A stretch of DNA of 10,686 nt from Thermoleophilia bacterium (GTDB lineage Bacteria > Actinomycetota > Thermoleophilia > Gaiellales > Gaiellaceae): contig JAOUEK010000025.1 of the NCBI GenBank assembly GCA_029858755.1, forward strand, positions 1-10,686. The letters are read 5' to 3'. Every line of letters starts with the position of its first letter. Position 1 is the stretch's first letter. Below are positions 8,363-10,686 of the stretch, one piece after another. A program made the position numbers and the translations under genes. The notes beneath the pieces are model-generated. The model was given only the letters and a program-made list of their open reading frames with translations, was not told the origin of the DNA and did not search any database.

Positions 8363-9364
8363 ATGGCGCCGGAGAACAGCATCGAGGTGGAGAAGCTGGT
8401 CCGCGAGTTCCCGAAGGGGCCTCGGGCAGTGGACGAGATCGACCTGCGTGTGGAGCCCGGCGAGATCTACGGCTTCCTCGGCCCCAACGGCGCGGGCAAG
8501 TCGACGACGGTCCTGGTGCTCACAACGCTCCTGCCGCCGACCTCGGGCACCGCCCGGGTGGGAGGGTTCGACGTCGTCGCCGAGGGGCCGAAAGTCCGGG
8601 GCGTGATCGGCGCCGCGCTCCAGGAGGTCGCGCTCGACCCGCTGCTCACCGGCCGCGATCACATGCGGCTGCAGACGATGCTGCACGGTCTGGCGAAGGC
8701 GCAGCGGCGCAGGCGCGCCGACGAGCTGCTCGAGCGGGTCGGGCTGACACAGGCCGCGGATCGCAAGGTTGGGGGGTACTCGGGCGGCATGAAGCGTCGC
8801 CTCGACCTGGCGCTCGCGCTCGTCCACGGGCCGAGCATCCTCTTCCTCGACGAGCCGACCACCGGGCTGGATCCCCAGAGCAGGAGCGCGATGTGGGACG
8901 AGGTCTCCCGCCTCGCGCGGCACGAAGGGGTCACCGTCTTCCTCACCACGCAGTACCTGGAGGAGGCGGACGTGCTCGCGGACCGCGTCGGGATCATCCA
9001 TCACGGGCGGATCGTTGCCGAGGGGTCGCCGTCCGCGCTGAAGGACGAGATCGGCCGGCCCAGCGTGCACGTGATCCCGTGCGACCCGGACGACCGGCAG
9101 CGCGTGGGGGCGCTGCTGGACCGCTTCGGCGAGCCCCTCGCCGGCGAGGACGACGTGGCCGTCCGACTTCGCGAGGGCGTCGGGCTCACCGACGTCGTGC
9201 GGGCGCTGGACGGGGACGGGATCGCCGTCGAGGACATCGAGCTGCGGGCGCCGACCCTCGACGACGTGTTCCTGGCCAAGACCGGGCGGACCCTCGAGGG
9301 CGCCGCCGAGGAGGCCGTGGTCGAGCTGGAGCCCGAGCCGACGGCCGAGGCGACCGCGGGTTGA
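8363..9364 (+). CDS. DrrA-like ABC exporter ATPase (333 aa)
   Basis: This is the ATP-binding subunit of an ABC-2 exporter, working at the inner face of the membrane with the two permeases that follow. Walker A is GPNGAGKST (40-48), Q-loop Q87, signature YSGGMKRR (139-146) and Walker B ILFLDEP (159-165) with catalytic E164. The switch position is Q197 (LTTQYLEEAD) where many ABC ATPases have histidine; glutamine here is usual in the daunorubicin-resistance DrrA group. Residues ~232-305 form the extra C-terminal domain of that group, followed by an acidic, alanine-rich tail (313-332). The start at 8363 is the first ATG fitting the family, with AGGG upstream; the longer open frame is antisense to malQ. 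Its TGA overlaps the next gene's TTG start. The substrate is unknown; such systems export drugs, lipids or polysaccharides. Confidence 0.95.
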   Translation: MAPENSIEVEKLVREFPKGPRAVDEIDLRVEPGEIYGFLGPNGAGKSTTVLVLTTLLPPTSGTARVGGFDVVAEGPKVRGVIGAALQEVALDPLLTGRDHMRLQTMLHGLAKAQRRRRADELLERVGLTQAADRKVGGYSGGMKRRLDLALALVHGPSILFLDEPTTGLDPQSRSAMWDEVSRLARHEGVTVFLTTQYLEEADVLADRVGIIHHGRIVAEGSPSALKDEIGRPSVHVIPCDPDDRQRVGALLDRFGEPLAGEDDVAVRLREGVGLTDVVRALDGDGIAVEDIELRAPTLDDVFLAKTGRTLEGAAEEAVVELEPEPTAEATAG

Positions 9365-10137
9365 CCGCGCTCGCCACGCAGGTCGGCGCGGTCGCCGGGC
9401 GGTCGGTGCGCCGCTCGCTCCGCCAGCCCGCGAGCGTGATCCCGCCGCTCGTCTTCCCGGTGGCGCTGCTCGCCGTGAACGCCGCCGGGCTGCGCCCGTC
9501 CACGCAGCTCCCGGGATTCCCCACCGACTCGTTCCTCGCCTTCGCGCTCGCGGTGCCCTTCATCCAGGGCGCGCTGTTCTCGACCATGAACGCGGGCACC
9601 GACCTCGCGCGCGACATCCAGACCGGGTTCCTGAGCAGGCTCTCGCTGACCCCGCTGCGCGGGTCGGCCCTGCTCGCCGGGCAGCTGAGCGGCATCGTCC
9701 TGCTCGGGCTCTTCCAGGCCGTCTTCTACATCGCCGTCGGGCTCGTCACCGGCGTTCGCTTCGCGTCGGGCCCCGGGGGGATCGCCGTCCTGCTCGTCTT
9801 CGCGTTCGTCGTCTCGCTCGGCTTCGGCGCGCTCGGCTCGTTCTTCGCCCTCCGCACCGGGTCGGGGGAGGCGGTGCAGGCGCTGTTCCCGGTGACGTTC
9901 GTCTTCCTCTTCATCTCGTCGATGAACGCCCCCCGCAACCTGATGACCGTGGAGTGGTTCCGGATCGCCGCGAGCGCCAACCCCGTCTCGTACCTGATCG
10001 AGTGCGTCCGTAGCCTGATCATCACCGGCTGGGACGTCCGCGCGCTCGTGCTCGGCTTCGGCGTGGCGGTCGCGATCGTGGTCGTGTCGCTCGCGCTCGC
10101 CTCCTGGGCGCTGACCGGCAGGCTGAGCCGGACATGA
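9361..10137 (+). CDS. ABC-2 type permease, DrrB-like (258 aa)
   Basis: This is the first of two membrane subunits of the exporter. About six hydrophobic segments are seen (about 24-44, 58-78, 105-130, 140-162, 172-190, 228-250). Between the second and third lies the conserved cytoplasmic stretch of the family, DLARDIQTGFLSRLSLTPLR (81-100), which contacts the ATPase. The start is taken as the TTG at 9361, which overlaps the ATPase stop (TTGA) and retains the whole amphipathic N-terminus; a GTG 15 codons later is a possible alternative. Its TGA overlaps the ATG of the next permease (ATGA), so the three genes form one coupled operon. Confidence 0.92.
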   Translation: MTALATQVGAVAGRSVRRSLRQPASVIPPLVFPVALLAVNAAGLRPSTQLPGFPTDSFLAFALAVPFIQGALFSTMNAGTDLARDIQTGFLSRLSLTPLRGSALLAGQLSGIVLLGLFQAVFYIAVGLVTGVRFASGPGGIAVLLVFAFVVSLGFGALGSFFALRTGSGEAVQALFPVTFVFLFISSMNAPRNLMTVEWFRIAASANPVSYLIECVRSLIITGWDVRALVLGFGVAVAIVVVSLALASWALTGRLSRT

Positions 10138-10686
10138 GCGCCCCGGGGGCATCCGGCTCGACGTTCGACGTGGCCCGCGCCGTCGCGTGGCGCACGATCC
10201 ACAACGTGCTGCGCACGCCCTCGCTGCTGCTGCCGAGCCTGATGTTCCCGCTGTTCTTCTTCGTCGCCTTCGCGGGCGGGCTGAGCCAGGTGCAGAACGT
10301 GCCCGGGTTCGACTTCCCGGACGGGTACACGGCCTTCCAGTTCTCGTTCGTGCTGCTGCAGTCCGCCGCCTTCGGCGGCGTCTTCACGGGATTCGGCGTG
10401 GCGCGGGACTTCGAAGGAGGCTTCGCGAAGCGGCTGCTCCTGGCGGCGCCGAACCGCAAGGGGATCGTGCTCGGCTACGGCATCGCCGCGTTCGTGCGCT
10501 GGGCGATCGTGGCCGTGATGCTGACGGTGATCGCCCTGGTCTTCGGCATGCGCGTCGGCGGCGGCGCGGTCGATCTCGTCGGCCTGTTCACGCTGGCGCT
10601 GCTCGTGAACGTGGTGGGCTTCTCCTGGGCGTCGGGCATCGCGATGCGCTTCCGCACCATCCAGGCCGGCCCGCTGATGCAGATGC
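10134..10686 (+). CDS. Second ABC-2 type permease, DrrB/DrrC-like (partial, 3' end outside window)
   Basis: The gene begins at the ATG overlapping the stop of the previous permease and stays open for 184 residues to the window edge, about 70% of a typical subunit. It has the same plan as its neighbour: a short cytoplasmic start, a helix at about 30-48, another at about 66-88, then GVARDFEGGFAKRLLLAAPN (88-107), the counterpart of the ATPase-contact segment, then helices at about 112-138 and 147-170. The two permeases are clearly diverged from each other, so the exporter is probably a heterodimer in the membrane with two copies of the single ATPase. Codon use matches its neighbours. Confidence 0.92.
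   Translation, partial: MSAPGASGSTFDVARAVAWRTIHNVLRTPSLLLPSLMFPLFFFVAFAGGLSQVQNVPGFDFPDGYTAFQFSFVLLQSAAFGGVFTGFGVARDFEGGFAKRLLLAAPNRKGIVLGYGIAAFVRWAIVAVMLTVIALVFGMRVGGGAVDLVGLFTLALLVNVVGFSWASGIAMRFRTIQAGPLMQM

Noticed and set aside
8871..9000. Missing H-loop histidine in the ATPase as a defect
   Set aside because: Glutamine at this position (LTTQYLEEAD) is normal in DrrA-type ATPases, so it does not indicate a dead enzyme.
7816..9360. Long upstream extension of the first permease frame
   Set aside because: The frame runs out of phase through malQ and the whole ATPase gene; permease-like sequence starts only at the TTG at 9361.
9001..10152. 383-aa minus-strand open frame across the exporter genes
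   Set aside because: It is the antisense shadow of the ATPase and permease, rich in Glu/Arg/His with no recognisable motif.

Overview
The window is very GC-rich with strong G/C at third codon positions, and it uses many GTG and TTG starts. Gene content and protein style suggest a high-GC actinobacterium, perhaps of the Thermoleophilia (Gaiellales/Solirubrobacterales) type. The lineage is an inference from style, not from a marker gene. No tRNA, rRNA, CRISPR array or insertion sequence is visible.

Layout. (1) 1-254, plus strand: the 3' end of an ABC importer ATPase (TOBE domain), followed by a hairpin at 264-290 that separates it from a convergent block. (2) 6185 down to 316, minus strand: a respiratory block read as ctaC (cytochrome oxidase subunit II with a fused cytochrome c domain, caa3 type), ctaD (subunit I), ctaB (heme O synthase with an extra N-terminal membrane domain), a 39-residue single-helix membrane protein, and a secreted fibronectin-III-like protein. 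The first four overlap or abut and look like one operon. The secreted protein lies 87 bp further on and may be a rider. (3) 6189-6515, plus strand: a 108-residue conserved-looking protein of unknown function whose start codon is only 3 bp from that of ctaC, with a perfect 16-bp palindrome in the shared start region. (4) 6616-6641: a strong hairpin between convergent genes. (5) 8042 down to 6659, minus strand: a compact 4-alpha-glucanotransferase (malQ) coupled to a small unknown ORF. (6) 8043-8362: a stretch without an intact recognisable gene, but with coding-like, apparently frameshifted sequence leading into malQ. (7) 8363-10686, plus strand: a DrrA-like ABC exporter operon of one ATPase and two ABC-2 permeases, joined by 4-bp stop/start overlaps; the last permease runs off the window.

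How the parts work together. ctaC and ctaD give the CuA/cytochrome c electron entry and the heme a/heme a3-CuB core of an A1-type proton-pumping oxidase, and ctaB starts making its heme. The 39-residue protein is a good candidate for an overlooked small oxidase subunit or assembly factor. Subunit III and a full heme A synthase are not in the window. The exporter operon and the glucanotransferase appear functionally unrelated to the oxidase.

The window is mostly ordinary. The points most worth a second look are the 39-residue protein, the half-CtaA-like domain fused to CtaB, the 3-bp divergent start region with its palindrome, and the frameshifted coding-like stretch upstream of malQ.
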